From contig NZ_CP107853.1 of assembly GCF_036013525.1 (NCBI RefSeq), positions 12,462,001 through 12,526,000 of the forward strand: a stretch of 64,000 nt of DNA, in the 5' to 3' direction. Below the pieces are notes generated by a model that ran no database searches, had not been told where the DNA came from, and saw nothing but the letters and a program-made list of their open reading frames with translations. How positions within the stretch are numbered: the first letter of the stretch is position 1; every line of letters starts with the position of its first letter. A program made the translations under genes and the position numbers. Below, one piece after another: positions 34,351 through 42,829 of the stretch. The stretch is from Nonomuraea sp. NBC_00507. GTDB taxonomy: Bacteria > Actinomycetota > Actinomycetes > Streptosporangiales > Streptosporangiaceae.

Positions 34351-34830
34351 GTGGACTTCGTTAAACGCCTCTACGAGCGGTTCGCGGCCCTTGTGCATGA
34401 GCTGGCCAAGTTCGGCAGCATCGGCGCCGTCGCCTTCGTCCTCGACACCGGGGTCTACAACCTCTTCCTGCTGGGGCTGGAGTGGGGGCCGCTGACGTCC
34501 AAGGTCCTGGCGACCACGATCTCGGCGACGTTCGCCTACGCGGGCAATCGCTTCTGGACGTTCCGGCACCGCGAGCAGAGCGGGCTGGGGCGCGAATACT
34601 TCCTGTTCTTCCTGCTCAACGGCATCGCACTGCTGTTCGGGCTGCTGGTGATCGGCTTCACCAAATACACGCTCAACCTGGACGACGGCCTCAGCCTCAA
34701 CATCGCCAACTTCTTGGGCGTCGGGCTCGGCACGCTGTTCCGCTACTGGTCTTACAAGAAGTGGGTTTTCTTGGAGGCCACCGAGCCGCTCCCGGTCGAG
34801 CTGCCCGAGGCCGTCAGGCAGGACCGCTGA
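34351..34830 (+). CDS. GtrA family membrane protein
   Basis: 159 residues, four helices, with AKFGSIGAVAFVLDTGVYN, ISATFAYAGNRFWTFRH and RYWSYKKWVF, the GtrA/DPMS signature. Family members flip or present polyprenyl-phosphate sugars. It may serve the surface-polymer enzymes, though it sits beside pur genes as in many actinobacteria. GTG start at 34351. A TTGACG/TGACAC pair with 17-base spacing (34253-34281) is a weak promoter candidate. Its end overlaps the histidine kinase gene by 17 bases. Confidence 0.85.
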   Translation: MDFVKRLYERFAALVHELAKFGSIGAVAFVLDTGVYNLFLLGLEWGPLTSKVLATTISATFAYAGNRFWTFRHREQSGLGREYFLFFLLNGIALLFGLLVIGFTKYTLNLDDGLSLNIANFLGVGLGTLFRYWSYKKWVFLEATEPLPVELPEAVRQDR

Positions 34831-36091
34831 CGACTCGGCTCCTGCTGTCTTCGTTCGCCGGGCGCAAGAAGATGGCGAACGTCGCGGGACGGCGGCGCAC
34901 GAGCTCCAGTCGGCCGCCGTCGGCGGCGGCCAGCGCGCGGGCGAGCGTCAAGCCGAGGCCGGTCCCCCCGCCGCCACTGACGTTGCGGTCGAAGATCTTG
35001 GGGGCGATCTCGTCGGCGATGCCGGGGCCCTCGTCCGCGACCTCGATCACCACGTAGTTGTCGCCGCTGCTGGTGGTGATGGTGACGGCGCCACCGCCGT
35101 GGCGCAGGGAATTCTCCAGCAGGGACGCGATCACCTGGCCGAACCCGCCGGTCGTGGCCATCGCCATCAGCTCGCGCGCGCCCTCCAGCCGCAGCATGCG
35201 TCCCGCGTCCCTGAACACCGGCTCCCACTCGGTGATCTGCTGGCCGAGCACGATGTCGATGGCGACCGGTTCGGCTTGGGCGTGGCGCTGGCGGCGGGCC
35301 GCCGACAGCAGCTCGTCGATCACGGCGGTCAGCCGCTCCGCCTGCACGATCGCCGCCTCGCCCTCCTCGCGTACCACCTCGGGGTGGTCGGAAGCGGCGA
35401 CGATCTCCTCCAGGCGCATGGTGAGGCCGGTCAGCGGGGTGCGGAGCTGGTGCGAGGCGTCGGTGGCGAACTCGCGTTCCCTGGTGAGCAGGTCGGAGAT
35501 ACGGGTGGCGCTGCGATCGAGCACCTGGGCCACCCGGTCGAGCTCGGGTATGCCGTAGCGGTGTTTGCTCGGCCGCGCGTCGCCGGAGCCCAACCGTTCG
35601 GCGATCTTCGCGAGGTCCTGCAAGGGCAGTGTCAGCCGCCGGGACTGTACGACGGCCAGACTGACGGCCACCGCCAGGGCGGCCACGGCCAGGGCGACGA
35701 TGAGGAGCAGGCGGGCCCGGACATCCCGCTCAACCTGATCGCGGTCACGACTTATCCGGACGTAGACGCCCGTGTTGGTCTGCGCGTCCTCTGTCATCAG
35801 GTGACCGGACGGCGGCGGCGTGCCGACAACGGTCACCCGAAGGGGGGTTCCGCGCTCCCAGATCTGTATGTACCTGCCTGGGTATTTCTGCTCCAGTTGC
35901 TGGGGATCCAGCGGTGTCTCCTGCACGCGGGCATACTCGACCTCTCCCACGAGGCGTTTTGCCTCAGCCCCGAGCTCTTGAGCCGCCTCGTCGACGATCA
36001 GGCGGCTCACTACGACGCCCAGGGGGACCCCCAGCAACAGGACCGCGATAACCGCGACGACCAGGGTGGAGGTGAGCAGTCGACGGCGCAT
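34814..36091 (-). CDS. Sensor histidine kinase
   Basis: 425 residues. Two membrane helices (about 6-28 and 140-165) bracket an extracytoplasmic sensor of roughly 110 residues; a HAMP-like region follows. The H box is DASHQLRTPLTG, the N box LLENSLRHGG, G1 is ADEGPGI and G2 is GGTGLGLTLA. It would phosphorylate the OmpR-type regulator encoded 4 bases upstream. The ATG at 36091 opens the first helix. The signal is unknown. Confidence 0.9.
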   Translation of the reverse strand: MRRRLLTSTLVVAVIAVLLLGVPLGVVVSRLIVDEAAQELGAEAKRLVGEVEYARVQETPLDPQQLEQKYPGRYIQIWERGTPLRVTVVGTPPPSGHLMTEDAQTNTGVYVRISRDRDQVERDVRARLLLIVALAVAALAVAVSLAVVQSRRLTLPLQDLAKIAERLGSGDARPSKHRYGIPELDRVAQVLDRSATRISDLLTREREFATDASHQLRTPLTGLTMRLEEIVAASDHPEVVREEGEAAIVQAERLTAVIDELLSAARRQRHAQAEPVAIDIVLGQQITEWEPVFRDAGRMLRLEGARELMAMATTGGFGQVIASLLENSLRHGGGAVTITTSSGDNYVVIEVADEGPGIADEIAPKIFDRNVSGGGGTGLGLTLARALAAADGGRLELVRRRPATFAIFLRPANEDSRSRVVSGPA

Positions 36092-36095
36092 CCGC

Positions 36096-36764
36096 CTACT
36101 CGCGTTCGAACCGGAAGCCGACTCCCCGGACGGTCGTGATGTAGCGAGGCTTGGCGGCGTCGTCGCCGAGTTTGCGGCGCAACCACGAGATGTGCATGTC
36201 GAGTGTCTTGGTGGAACCCCACCAGTTGGTGTCCCACACCTCGCGCATGATCTGCTCGCGGGTGACCACCTTGCCGGCGTCCCGTACGAGCACGCGCAGC
36301 AGGTCGAACTCCTTGGTCGTGAGATGTAGCTCTTTCTCCCCCATCCAGGCGCGCCGCGAGTCGGCGTCGATCCGCACCCCCTGGACGACCGGGGTCTCGG
36401 AGGTGCCGCGACGTAGCAGCGCGCGTACTCGGGCCAGCAGCTCGGCCAGCCGGAACGGTTTGGTGACGTAGTCGTCCGCGCCGGCGTCGAGCCCGACGAC
36501 GGTGTCGACCTCGTCGACGCGGGCGGTGAGTATGAGAACTGGAGTGCCGTGGCCCTCGGCCCGGATCCGGCGGGCCACTTCCAGGCCGTCCATCTCTGGA
36601 AGACCAAGATCAAGAACAATGAGGTCGATGCCGCCCGACAGTGCCCTCTCGAGGGCCTGTGGGCCATCCGGGCTCACCTCGACCTGATAGCCCTCACGGC
36701 GCAGAGCACGCGCAAGAGGCTCAGAGATCGAGGTGTCGTCCTCGGCTAGAAGTACGCAGGTCAT
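36096..36764 (-). CDS. OmpR/PhoB-family response regulator
   Basis: 222 residues. The receiver has AEDD (acidic pocket), LDLGLPEMDG (phosphorylated Asp) and TKPF (Lys). The C-terminal winged helix shows LTTKEFDLLRVL, WGSTKTLDMHISWLRRKLG and YITTVRGVGFRFE. It is the partner of the downstream kinase in one operon. Targets are not evident. Confidence 0.93.
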   Translation of the reverse strand: MTCVLLAEDDTSISEPLARALRREGYQVEVSPDGPQALERALSGGIDLIVLDLGLPEMDGLEVARRIRAEGHGTPVLILTARVDEVDTVVGLDAGADDYVTKPFRLAELLARVRALLRRGTSETPVVQGVRIDADSRRAWMGEKELHLTTKEFDLLRVLVRDAGKVVTREQIMREVWDTNWWGSTKTLDMHISWLRRKLGDDAAKPRYITTVRGVGFRFERE

Positions 36765-37102
36765 GAAGCGATCGTAGGACCTTAGGCGATCGTTTCCCGG
36801 GCACAGCGCGCAGTTTGACTCGTCATTGACCTATCTATTGACCTGGGCAAACACGACTAAAATACGGTTGGTCGTGATTAAATTACCGTGGCTTTCCGGG
36901 GGAGATCATTGGCTGATCATGCCCAGAGCCGGAATTCTTAACCGTCCGCCGCGCGGCGGCGCACCCAGGCGGGCGGTCACGTCCTTCCGTGACGGTATCG
37001 TCGCGGGCAATTTTGCGCTCTGTGTCGTATGACCTGTTCGCCGCGGGGGAACTGCACCGATCCTCATCCAGGACATTCTGCGGGGGAAAGGGAAGAACGA
37101 TC
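36765..37102 (+). promoter_or_regulatory. AT-richer intergenic control region with an inverted-repeat operator candidate
   Basis: 338 bases without a gene, clearly richer in A/T than its surroundings. TTGAC occurs three times (36815-36842). TAAAAT at 36858-36863 lies inside a perfect 6-bp inverted repeat cacgac (36852-36857) / gtcgtg (36871-36876). A repressor binding there would cover the -10 of the methyltransferase transcript. A second A/T box, TTAAAT, is at 36878-36883. Confidence 0.5.
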
Positions 37103-38155
37103 ATGTCAACGACTACCGACGAGTTCGCCGAGCGCCTGTTCCAGGCGTCGCTCGGCACCATCGAGGTCCTCTCCGTGCACATCGGCGACCGCATGGGCTG
37201 GTACCGCGCGCTGGCCGCGCACGGCCCGGCCGGGCCGGACGAGCTGGTCGCGCGGGCCGGCGGCCACGAACGCTACGCCAGGGAATGGCTGGAGCAGCAG
37301 GCCGCCTACGGGATCCTGGAGGTCGCCCCGGACGGCCGCTTCGTGCTGCCGAAAGGCGCTGCCGAGGTGCTGACGAACGAGGCCGGCCTGGCCTACCTCG
37401 CGCCGCTGGCGCGGATGCTCGCGGGCGCCGCCGTGCAGATGCCCGCCCTCCTGGAGGCGTACCGGAGTGGCGGTGGCGTCGGCTGGGCGGAGTTCGGGCC
37501 GGATGTGCGGGAATCGCAGGCCGACATGAACCGGCCGTGGTTCGAGCACGCGCTGCCCGGCGCCCTGGCCGGCGTGCCGGACCTCGACGCCGCGCTGCGC
37601 CGCCCCGGCGCCCGCATCGCCGACGTCGGCTGCGGCGGTGGCTGGTCGACCATCGCGCTGGCCAGGGCGTACCCGGAGGCGATGGTGGAGGGCGTCGACA
37701 TCGACGCGCCGTCGATCGAGCTGGCCGAGCGCAACGCGGCCGTCTCAGGTCTCGGCGAGCGGGTCTCGTTCCGCCGTGTCGACGCAGCGGCCTTGGGCGA
37801 CGGCCGGTACGACGCCGTCTTCGCCTTCGAGTGCGTGCACGACATGCCGCGACCGGTGGACACGCTGGCGGCGGTGCGGCGCGCGGTCGTGCCCGGCGGG
37901 CCTGTCGTCATCATGGACGAGGCCGTGGGCGAGTCCTTCGCGGGCCCGGCTGACGACACCGAGCGGCTCATGTACGGCTTCAGCCTGCTCATCTGCCTGC
38001 CGGACGGGATGAGCGAGCAGCCGTCGGCCGGGACCGGAACCGTGCTGCGGCCGGACACGCTGCGGCGCTACGCGCGGGCGGCCGGGTTCGGCGACATCGA
38101 GGTCCTGCCGATCGAGGACTTCGGCTTCTGGCGCTTCTACCGGCTGATCCCGTAA
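37103..38155 (+). CDS. Class I SAM-dependent methyltransferase
   Basis: About 350 residues. A winged-helix-like N-terminal domain (EVLSVHIGDRMGWYRAL, EWLEQQAAYGILEV) precedes a Rossmann methyltransferase domain with IADVGCGGGWSTIALA (motif I), VEGVDIDAPS (acidic loop) and FECVHDMPRP. The layout resembles mycobacterial Rv2258c-type enzymes. The ATG at 37103 is preceded by GGGAAG. Substrate unknown. Its end overlaps the convergent epimerase gene by 19 bases. Confidence 0.85.
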   Translation: MSTTTDEFAERLFQASLGTIEVLSVHIGDRMGWYRALAAHGPAGPDELVARAGGHERYAREWLEQQAAYGILEVAPDGRFVLPKGAAEVLTNEAGLAYLAPLARMLAGAAVQMPALLEAYRSGGGVGWAEFGPDVRESQADMNRPWFEHALPGALAGVPDLDAALRRPGARIADVGCGGGWSTIALARAYPEAMVEGVDIDAPSIELAERNAAVSGLGERVSFRRVDAAALGDGRYDAVFAFECVHDMPRPVDTLAAVRRAVVPGGPVVIMDEAVGESFAGPADDTERLMYGFSLLICLPDGMSEQPSAGTGTVLRPDTLRRYARAAGFGDIEVLPIEDFGFWRFYRLIP

Positions 38156-39006
38156 GCCGCGAAGCCGTCCCTCCAGGACACGTACGCAGGCGTCCAGCCG
38201 AGGCGCTTACGGGCGTAACGATTGTCCGCGCCGCGAGCGAACCCGTTCCGCGGCGCGTCGTCCTGAGGCGGCGCGGGCGCGCCGACGGCCCGGCAGAAGG
38301 CGGGCAGCCAGTGATGTGCGGGCGCGGGCTCGTCGTCACAGACGTTCACCGGACCGGACGGCCATTCCAGGGCCTGTACGGCGGCGGCCGCCGCGTCGTC
38401 GACGTGCACGAAGCTCGTCACGTCCGCATCGGCCATGAGCGCGCCCGAGCGGGCCTGCTCCGCCCGTTGCCCACGCGGCTCGAACCAGGTGCCGGGGCCG
38501 TAAAACATCCCGTAGCGCAGCACCACCCACTCCGGCAGCTCCCGGACCGCCGACTCCAAGCTCGCCACCGCCTCGACCATGGGCCGGCGTGTCTCGGGCG
38601 CGTTCACGTCGAGCGGGGTCTCCTCGGCGGCGGGGTCGTCGCCCGGCTCGTACACCCACGCGATGCTCTGCGCCACGATGCGCCGCACTCCAGCCGCCAG
38701 GGCCGCGTCGACCAGGTTGCGGGTGCCGATCTCGCGGATCCGGCTGTTGGCGGCGAAGTCACCCCCGCTCAGATCCGTCAGCTGGTGCATCACGACGTCG
38801 GCGCCGGACTCACGCACCGCGGTCCGCAGCGCGGCGGCGTCGTACACGTCCACCTGCACGGGAACGGCGCCCAGGTCGCGCAGCAGCGCGGCCTTCGCCT
38901 CGTCACGGGTCGTCGCGGTCACCGTGTAGCCGTGGGCGACCAGGAGCGGGACGATCCGGCGGCCCAGCACCCCGGTGCCGCCGGCCAGGAACACCTGCAA
39001 GGTCAT
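38137..39006 (-). CDS. NAD(P)-dependent epimerase/dehydratase-like protein
   Basis: 289 residues of the extended SDR fold with the GxxGxxG motif (LAGGTGVLGRRI) and LRYGMFYGPGTWF. A clear YxxxK catalytic pair is not seen, so it may be an atypical reductase or NAD-binding protein, closer to NmrA-like members. ATG at 39006. It is divergent from the GH95 gene. Confidence 0.75.
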   Translation of the reverse strand: MTLQVFLAGGTGVLGRRIVPLLVAHGYTVTATTRDEAKAALLRDLGAVPVQVDVYDAAALRTAVRESGADVVMHQLTDLSGGDFAANSRIREIGTRNLVDAALAAGVRRIVAQSIAWVYEPGDDPAAEETPLDVNAPETRRPMVEAVASLESAVRELPEWVVLRYGMFYGPGTWFEPRGQRAEQARSGALMADADVTSFVHVDDAAAAAVQALEWPSGPVNVCDDEPAPAHHWLPAFCRAVGAPAPPQDDAPRNGFARGADNRYARKRLGWTPAYVSWRDGFAAYGISR

Positions 39007-39093
39007 GCCACCTCACGCTAGGGCGTCGCCGGTTCGGGGAAATAGTCCACTTGACCCGCATTCCTGTGGACCACTTAGTTACCGTTGTCCCTC

Positions 39094-41352
39094 ATGACAG
39101 GCTTGACGCTCTGGTACGACCGGCCCGCGATCGACTGGGAGACCGAGGCGCTGCCGATCGGCAACGGGGCGCTCGGCGCGATGATCTTCGGCGGCACGGC
39201 ACTCGAGCAGATCCAGTTCAACGAGAAGACCCTGTGGACGGGAGGGCCGGGGTCGCGGCAGGGCTACGACTTCGGCAACTGGACCGCCCCGCGCCCCGGC
39301 GCGCTTTCCGAGGTCCGCGAGCGGCTGGACCGCGAAGGGCGGATGGACCCGGAGGAGGTCGCGGCCAGGTTGGGTCAGCCGAAGTCGGGCTTCGGGGCGT
39401 ACCAGACCTTCGGCGACCTGTGGCTGGACCTGCCCGCGGGCCCGCCCGCGACCGGCTACCGCAGGGAGCTGAGCCTGCGCGAGGCCGTGGCCGGGGTGAC
39501 GTATACGGCCGGCGGGGTGCGGCACACGCGCGAATACTTCGCCAGTCACCCGGGCAACGTGATCGTCGGGCGGATCTCGGCCGACGAGCCGGGGGCGGTG
39601 GAGTTCACGTTGCGGGCGTCCTCGCCGCACGACGACAAGCGGATCAGCGTCGCGGACGGGCGGCTGACGATGCGCGGTGCGCTGGCGGACAACGGGATGA
39701 TGTTCGAGGCCCAGGTGCAGGTGGTCGTGGAGGGCGGCACACGGGCGGACGAGGCCGATCGCATCACGGTCACCGGGGCCGACAGCGCGGTGTTCATCCT
39801 CTCGGCCGGCACCGACTACTCCCCCGTCTACCCGGCCTACCGGGGCGAGGACCCGCACGACGCCGTCACCGCGACCGTGGACAAGGCGGCGGCGCAGGGA
39901 TATGACGCGCTCAAACAGACGCACCAGGACGACTACGTGCGGCTGTTCGACCGGGTGGAGCTGGACCTCGGGCAGGAGACGCCGCAGGTGCCGACGGACC
40001 GGCTTCGGGCGGCCTACACCGGCGGCGACTCGGCCGCCGACCGCGCGCTGGAGGCGCTGTACTTCGCCTACGGACGCTACCTGCTGATCGCCTCCTCACG
40101 AGCGGGGTCGCTGCCGGCGAACCTGCAGGGCGTGTGGAACGACTCCACCAGCCCGGCCTGGGCAGGCGACTATCACGTCAACATCAACCTGCAGATGAAC
40201 TACTGGCCCGCGGACGTGGCGAACCTGGCCGAGACCGCGCAGCCGTACGACGACTACGTGCAGGCCCTGATGGCGCCGGGCCGGCGGACGGCGCGGGAGA
40301 TGTTCGAGGCGGACGGGTGGGTGGTGCACAACGAGACGAACCCGTTCGGGTTCACCGGCGTGCACGACTGGGCCACCGCGTTCTGGTTCCCCGAGGCGGC
40401 GGCCTGGGTGGCACAGCACCTGTACGACCGCTACCGGTTCAGCGGGGACGCCGGCTACCTGCGGGAGAGCGCCTATCCGGTGCTGAGGGGGGCGGCCGAG
40501 CTCTGGCTGGACACGCTGCACACCGACCCGCGGGACGGGACGCTCGTCGTGTCCCCCAGCTACTCGCCCGAGCACGGGGATTTCTCCGCGGGAGCGTCGA
40601 TGTCGCAGCAGATCGTCTGGGACCTGTTCACGAACGTCGCGGAGGCGGCGGACATCCTGGACGTGGACGCCGAGTTCCGCGCGCGGGTGCTGGACGCGCT
40701 GGAGCGGCTGGATCCCGGCCTGCGGATCGGGTCATGGGGCCAGTTGCAGGAGTGGAAGGCGGACTGGGACGAGCAGGACGACACGCACCGGCATGTCTCG
40801 CATCTGTTCGGACTGCATCCCGGACGGCAGATCGTCGCGGAAAGCCCTGAGGGCGAGGCCGCCAAGGTCACGCTGGCGGCCCGGGGCGACGGCGGCACCG
40901 GATGGAGCAAGGCCTGGAAGATCAACTTCTGGGCGCGGCTGCTCGACGGCGATCACGCGCACCGGATGCTGGTCGAGCTGCTCACGCACTCGACGCTGGA
41001 CAACCTGTGGGACACGCATCCGCCGTTCCAGATCGACGGCAACTTCGGGGCCGTCGCGGGGATCGCGGAGATGCTGGTGCAGAGCCACCACGGGGTGATC
41101 CACGTGTTGCCGGCGCTGCCGCCGGCCTGGCGTACGGGGTCGGTGCGCGGCCTGCGGGCCCGCGGCGACCTGACCGTGGACGTCTCGTGGCGCGACGGGG
41201 TCGCCGAGAAGGTGACGCTGCACACGGGACGTGACGGGGAGATCAGGGTGCGGGCGGCCGTCGAGGGCCCGGTGTGGGACGGCGCGAGCCGTTCCGGGGA
41301 CATGTGGAGCTGGGAGGCGCAGGCCGGAGAGTCGTACACGATGGGCGGGTGA
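39094..41352 (+). CDS. Glycoside hydrolase family 95 (alpha-L-fucosidase-type)
   Basis: About 752 residues without a signal peptide. The N-terminal domain WYDRPAxDWETEALPIGNG opens like GH95 enzymes. The (alpha/alpha)6 catalytic part shows GDYHVNINLQMNYWP, NPFGFTGVHDWATAFWF, SPSYSPEHG, GGTGWSKAWKINFWARL and PPFQIDGNFG, which hold the family's acid and Asn/Asp-activated water residues. GH95 cleaves alpha-1,2-fucose or related alpha-L-sugars. The ATG at 39094 has TACCGT (39080-39085) 8 bases upstream, so it is probably leaderless. A 7-bp GGGCGGG/CCCGCCC stem spans its stop codon. Confidence 0.9.
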   Translation: MTGLTLWYDRPAIDWETEALPIGNGALGAMIFGGTALEQIQFNEKTLWTGGPGSRQGYDFGNWTAPRPGALSEVRERLDREGRMDPEEVAARLGQPKSGFGAYQTFGDLWLDLPAGPPATGYRRELSLREAVAGVTYTAGGVRHTREYFASHPGNVIVGRISADEPGAVEFTLRASSPHDDKRISVADGRLTMRGALADNGMMFEAQVQVVVEGGTRADEADRITVTGADSAVFILSAGTDYSPVYPAYRGEDPHDAVTATVDKAAAQGYDALKQTHQDDYVRLFDRVELDLGQETPQVPTDRLRAAYTGGDSAADRALEALYFAYGRYLLIASSRAGSLPANLQGVWNDSTSPAWAGDYHVNINLQMNYWPADVANLAETAQPYDDYVQALMAPGRRTAREMFEADGWVVHNETNPFGFTGVHDWATAFWFPEAAAWVAQHLYDRYRFSGDAGYLRESAYPVLRGAAELWLDTLHTDPRDGTLVVSPSYSPEHGDFSAGASMSQQIVWDLFTNVAEAADILDVDAEFRARVLDALERLDPGLRIGSWGQLQEWKADWDEQDDTHRHVSHLFGLHPGRQIVAESPEGEAAKVTLAARGDGGTGWSKAWKINFWARLLDGDHAHRMLVELLTHSTLDNLWDTHPPFQIDGNFGAVAGIAEMLVQSHHGVIHVLPALPPAWRTGSVRGLRARGDLTVDVSWRDGVAEKVTLHTGRDGEIRVRAAVEGPVWDGASRSGDMWSWEAQAGESYTMGG

Positions 41353-41380
41353 GCCGGGCCCGCCCGCCCCATCGGCAGGG

Positions 41381-41866
41381 TCAGTCGTCGGCGGACGGCG
41401 GCTCGGCGTAGCGGGCCAGGTAGAGCTGGATGCCCAGGCTGTTGATGAGGCCGAGCTCGGTCTCCAGATAGTCGATGTGCTGTTCCTCGTCGCGGAGGAT
41501 GTCCTCGAAGATGTTGGCCGAGGTGATGTCGCCCTTCTCGCGCATGAGGGCGATCGCCGGGCGCAGCCGCTGCACCACCGACATCTCCACTTCCAAGTCG
41601 GCCCTGAGCTGCTCCTCGACGGTCTGCCCGATGTGCAGGGTGCCTAGTCTCTGGTAGTTGGGAAGGCCCTCCAGAAAGAGAATGCGATCGGTGAGGCGCT
41701 CGGCGTGGCGCATCTCGTCGATCGACTCTTCCCGGGTGTGCTCGGCGAGTTTGGTGTAGCCCCAGTTTTCCTGCATCTTCGCGTGCAGGAAATACTGGTT
41801 GATCGCGGTGAGCTCGGCGGTCAACTGTTCGTTGAGCAACTCGATGATCTGCTTGTCGCCCTGCAT
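41381..41866 (-). CDS. bfr: Bacterioferritin
   Basis: 161 residues. The diiron ferroxidase ligands are in place (Glu18, Glu51, His54 in IDEMRHAE, and DEEQHIDYLE), and Met52 is the haem-ligand methionine. It would form a 24-mer shell storing iron. The ATG at 41866 agrees with family length. It lies just downstream of the Bfd-like gene, both on the minus strand, with 26 bases between, so one iron-controlled transcript is likely. Confidence 0.93.
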   Translation of the reverse strand: MQGDKQIIELLNEQLTAELTAINQYFLHAKMQENWGYTKLAEHTREESIDEMRHAERLTDRILFLEGLPNYQRLGTLHIGQTVEEQLRADLEVEMSVVQRLRPAIALMREKGDITSANIFEDILRDEEQHIDYLETELGLINSLGIQLYLARYAEPPSADD

Positions 41867-41892
41867 GTGACGGGCCCCTTGCTGCTATCCGG

Positions 41893-42069
41893 CTATGCGG
41901 TCGTCAGTTCTTCCGACCGTTTCAGGATCGCACAGATCTTCCGCACACATCGGGCACAGTCCCCACCAGCCCCGGTGGTGTCGCGAATCTCCTTCGCGCT
42001 CGTCGCCCCCGAGGCAATGCAGTCGTGCACTTCGTTCTCGGTCACAGCACGACAAATGCACACGTACAT
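41893..42069 (-). CDS. bfd: Bacterioferritin-associated ferredoxin-like (2Fe-2S) protein
   Basis: 58 residues from ATG 42069. VCICRAVTENEV and GGDCARCVRK carry the four cysteines (C-x-C ... C-x2-C) of the Bfd/NifU-like 2Fe-2S fold. Bfd reduces iron in bacterioferritin so it can be released. A longer frame from 42117 would place the start inside the iron box, so 42069 is preferred. Two iron-box-like sequences lie upstream. Confidence 0.88.
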   Translation of the reverse strand: MYVCICRAVTENEVHDCIASGATSAKEIRDTTGAGGDCARCVRKICAILKRSEELTTA

Positions 42070-42107
42070 CCAGGGACGGCCTCTCGCCAGGAGTTGGGAT
42101 GCCAAGG

Positions 42108-42150
42108 TTAGGCACACCTAATGTATCCCACTTTGGTAAGGCTTGCCTAC
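42108..42150 (-). promoter_or_regulatory. Tandem DtxR/IdeR-type iron boxes
   Basis: TTAGGCACACCTAA (42108-42121) has perfect TTAGG/CCTAA arms. A second, weaker dyad gtaaggcttgcctac lies at 42136-42150, reading GTAGGCAAGCCTTAC on the complement. They resemble the TTAGGTTAGSCTAACCTAA consensus and sit upstream of the bfd start, suggesting iron-dependent control. Confidence 0.7.
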
Positions 42151-42208
42151 GTTAGGTGGGACACACTCCTGTATCCCTGTGCGATCGGAAGATTACGGCT
42201 TGTCCCAA

Positions 42209-42829
42209 TCAGTGCCCTCGGGCGATCCACTCCTCCAGATGCGGGGCCTCGGCGCCGATCGTCGTGGAGTCGCCGTGACCAGTGTGCACGACCGTCTCGG
42301 GTGGCAGCGCCAGCAGGCGCTTCCTGATCGACTCGATGATCGTGTCGAAGGAGGAGTGGGAGCGGCCGGTCGCGCCCGGCCCGCCCTTGAACAGCGTGTC
42401 GCCACTGAACAACGCGCCGAGTTCCCCCGCGTGCACACAGACCGCGCCGGGCGCGTGGCCGGGGGTGTGCAGGATCTCCAGCGCGCAGCCGCCGACCTCG
42501 ATGCGCTCGCCGTCGGTCAGCGGCTCGTACGGCACCGCGTCGGAGTACTCCATCTCCCACAACACCTGGTCGGCGGGATGCAGCCGAATCGGCGCCCCGG
42601 TCAGCTCGGCCAGCGGCCGGGCGGCGTTGATGTGGTCGTTGTGCGCGTGCGTGCAGATGATGGCCTTGACCGTGCGCCCGCCGACCCGCTCGGCGATCGC
42701 GGCGGCGTCGTGGGCGGCGTCGACGATCACCACCTCGCGCGCGTCACCGACGAGCCAGACGTTGTTGTCGACCTCCCACGTGCCGCCGTCCAGCGAGAAC
42801 GTGCCTGAGGTGATGATCCGGTCGATCAT
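42209..42829 (-). CDS. MBL-fold metallo-hydrolase (mycothiol-pathway hydrolase candidate)
   Basis: 206 residues. THAHNDH is the metallo-beta-lactamase HxHxDH motif; LHTPGHAPG and FSGDTLF give further metal ligands. Its ATG at 42829 directly abuts the mscR stop at 42830. Actinobacterial mscR genes are often followed by such a hydrolase, thought to release mycothiol from S-formylmycothiol; that role is by association. Confidence 0.85.
   Translation of the reverse strand: MIDRIITSGTFSLDGGTWEVDNNVWLVGDAREVVIVDAAHDAAAIAERVGGRTVKAIICTHAHNDHINAARPLAELTGAPIRLHPADQVLWEMEYSDAVPYEPLTDGERIEVGGCALEILHTPGHAPGAVCVHAGELGALFSGDTLFKGGPGATGRSHSSFDTIIESIRKRLLALPPETVVHTGHGDSTTIGAEAPHLEEWIARGH

Noticed and set aside
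37103..38155. Methyltransferase as part of a secondary-metabolite cluster
   Set aside because: No biosynthetic core enzyme, carrier protein or tailoring partner nearby; neighbours are unrelated housekeeping genes.
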